The notes beneath the pieces are model-generated. The model saw only the letters and a list, made by a program, of their open reading frames with translations. It made no database searches and was not told the DNA's origin. A stretch of DNA of 64,000 nucleotides from Himantopus leucocephalus (Eukaryota; Chordata; Aves; Charadriiformes; Recurvirostridae), in the NCBI GenBank assembly GCA_003993805.1, contig RSEF01000003.1, forward strand, positions 111,357,672 through 111,421,671, read 5' to 3'. Below, piece after piece: positions 62,235 to 64,000 of the stretch (positions are counted from its first letter, which is position 1; each line of letters begins with the position of its first letter). Both the position numbers and the translations under genes were made by a program.

Positions 62235-63105
62235 TACACAATGTGGATGACACTAAGCTGAGCGGTGTGGTTGATGTGTTTGAGGAAAAGGATGCCATCT
62301 AGGGGGACCTTGACAAGCTTGAGGAGTGGGCCTATGCAAACCTTATGAAGTTCAATGAGGCCAAATGACGGGTCCTGCACCTGGGTTGGGGCAATCATCA
62401 GTGCCAGTTCAGACTGGGGGGTGAATGGGTTCAGAGCAGCCCTGAGGAGAAGGATGTGGGGGTACGGCTGGATAAGAAGTTGGACATGAGCGATCAATGT
62501 GCACTTGCAGCCCAGAAAGCCAATTGTATCCTAGTCTGCACAAAAACAAGCTTGGCCAGCAGGTTGAGGGAGGTGATTCTCACTCTACTCTGCTCTGGTG
62601 AGACCCCACCTGGAGTACAGCATCCAGTTCCGGAGCCCTCAGTACAAGAAAGACAAGGACCTGTTAAAGCGGGTCCAGAGGAGGGCCACAAAAATGATCA
62701 GAGGGCTGGAGCAGCTCTCCTATGAAGAAAGGCTGAGAGAATTGGGGTTGTTCATCCAGGAGAAGAGAACACTCCTGGGAGACCTTCTTGCGGCCTTTCA
62801 GTTCTTCTACGGGGTTTATAAGACAGAGAACAACATATTACCAGTGCCTGTAGTATCAGGACAATGGGGAAATGGTTTTAAACTTCTAGAGGGTAGATTT
62901 ACACTAGATATAAGGAAGAAATTTTTTTATGATGAAGGTGGTGAGACACTGGAACAGGTTGCCCATAGAAGTTGTGGATTTTCCTATAATTGGAAGTGTT
63001 CAAGGTAAGGCTGGACTGGGCTTCGAGCAATCTGATCTAGTGGAAGATGTCGTTGCCCATGGCATAGAAATTGGACTAGATGATCTTTAAATGTCCCATT
63101 CATTC
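62235..63105 (+). mobile_element. CR1 LINE 3' half: reverse-transcriptase C-terminus and 3' UTR
   Basis: The 5' end reads NVDDTKL near 62240-62260, the changed form of the CR1 catalytic FADDTKL motif with both Asp kept. Then follow WAYANLMKFNEAK, DVGVRLDKKLDMS and CALAAQKANCIL. From 62598 a long frame gives RPHLEYSIQFRSPQYKKDKD, RVQRRATKMIRGLEQLSYEE, LRELGLF and RFTLDIRKKFF, the usual CR1 C-terminus. The 3' end carries 'ggctggactgggcttcgagc' and 'ttggactagatgatctttaa', and lacks a clean octamer tail. Frameshifts and stops (62310, 62367) make it dead. It is 5'-truncated and the best-preserved LINE here. Confidence 0.95.
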
Positions 63106-64000
63106 TCTGAATGCAGTAAGATTCACAATATAGTCTTAAGAGGTGGTTTGCAGGTTTCATTAAGCAAGCCAACGTATTTTCCTGAAAGTTAGTGAATGGT
63201 TACAGAGCAGTAAGCAAACTTAATATCTGAAACCCCCATCCCTTGAGTATTTTTATCCCAAAATAGATGGGATTGATCCTGCTACTGTTGCTATAGTAAT
63301 AATGACCAAAATATGAAGAAAAGGAGAAGAGAGCAAGCAATCTGAAAAGAATTTGTCCTTTCTACTTATTTCTACCATTGTTAGAGGAACAAATATCTGC
63401 TTAACTGGACATGTACATTGTTTCTTATAGGATTAATCATCTATCTAATGGATCTATTGAAAATAATGAGAAAAATGCAAAACAAAGAAAAGTGTGAAGT
63501 CTATGGTCATATAAGTCTTCTTCTTCCAGAAAATGTGTTTCTAAAGTCATGGGGGAAATAATAACAAAGACCCTACTAAACATTCTAAAGATGAAAGGAG
63601 CATATCTACCATCCTGCCAGTGTAATAAAATGTATGCTGAACAAAATCATTAATTTGGTATGACAAATAATTTTAACTTTACAGTCATTACTAATATTTT
63701 AAATGTATTTCTTTTTTCCTTTTCTTTGACACATCAGCTCTTGCTGAACTAAGACATTGATGCTATTAATGTTTATCCAAACTCATCAAGGATCACAAGC
63801 AAATCTGAAAAAAATATGTTCATAAAATTGGCAGCTTTTAGAAGGAAAAAAATCAAAGTTTGACCTTTAATTTTTTTTTTTTAGTAACTGTGAGAAACTG
63901 GAAGGTCAAATACACCTCAAAGCTTGCTTGTACCTCAAAGCTTGCTTGTGCATATCTTTGCAAGGTGCAAACGACCGGTAGCAGAAGACCATTCTTCTGC
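63106..64000. other. No gene seen; unique DNA to window end
   Basis: AT-rich DNA with a poly-T run near 63870. An exact 18-bp tandem duplication (63914-63949) is listed separately. Confidence 0.5.
63914..63949. repeat. Exact 18-bp tandem duplication
   Basis: The unit 'acctcaaagcttgcttgt' occurs twice back to back without change. The perfect identity points to a recent local duplication. Confidence 0.95.

Noticed and set aside
1..64000. CRISPR arrays, operons, riboswitches, tRNA or rRNA genes
   Set aside because: None seen; the sequence is vertebrate nuclear DNA and the tandem repeats are simple satellites.

Overview
This window is eukaryotic nuclear DNA, almost certainly from a bird and probably a songbird. 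It has CR1 LINE fragments, one with the CR1 3' signature (ATTCTATGA-like octamers). It has several avian-type endogenous retroviral LTRs, ending in 'ccccagcaggcag...' or 'ggttaaaccacaaca', together with A/C-rich low-complexity tracts, GGAA satellites and assembly gaps. There is no prokaryotic operon structure, no rRNA or tRNA gene that I can see, and no intact protein-coding gene. Most short open frames are chance frames in AT-rich DNA.

Layout. From 1 to 31245 the sequence is mostly unique intergenic or intronic DNA with a few old repeats: a CR1 copy on the minus strand at 502-962, two possible MIR-like relics, and an old CR1 at 30105-30430. One frame at 9680-9870 (minus) is bounded by splice-like sites and is the only plausible exon there. 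A run of exactly 1000 N follows (31246-32245). Downstream of the gap the window changes character: LTRs at 32246-32876, 35544-35820, 35959-36885, 38275-38915 and 54985-55565; CR1 copies at 46683-46847, 60440-61000 and 62235-63105; and a perfect 547-bp GGAA array at 48344-48890.

The most interesting stretch is 40862-43134 on the minus strand. It holds a chain of coding-like segments in changing frames, joined by good splice donors and acceptors with at least one very small predicted intron (106 bp). Two open frames overlap, and the 3' end is rich in cysteine pairs. Premature stops and frame changes show that it is decayed. I could not assign it to a family. It may be a dead host gene or a fossil of a compact, spliced virus-like element.

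The annotation is therefore mainly of repeats plus one decayed coding locus. No genes here can be shown to work together. Similarity to repeat families is judged from memory of their consensus character, not from a search.
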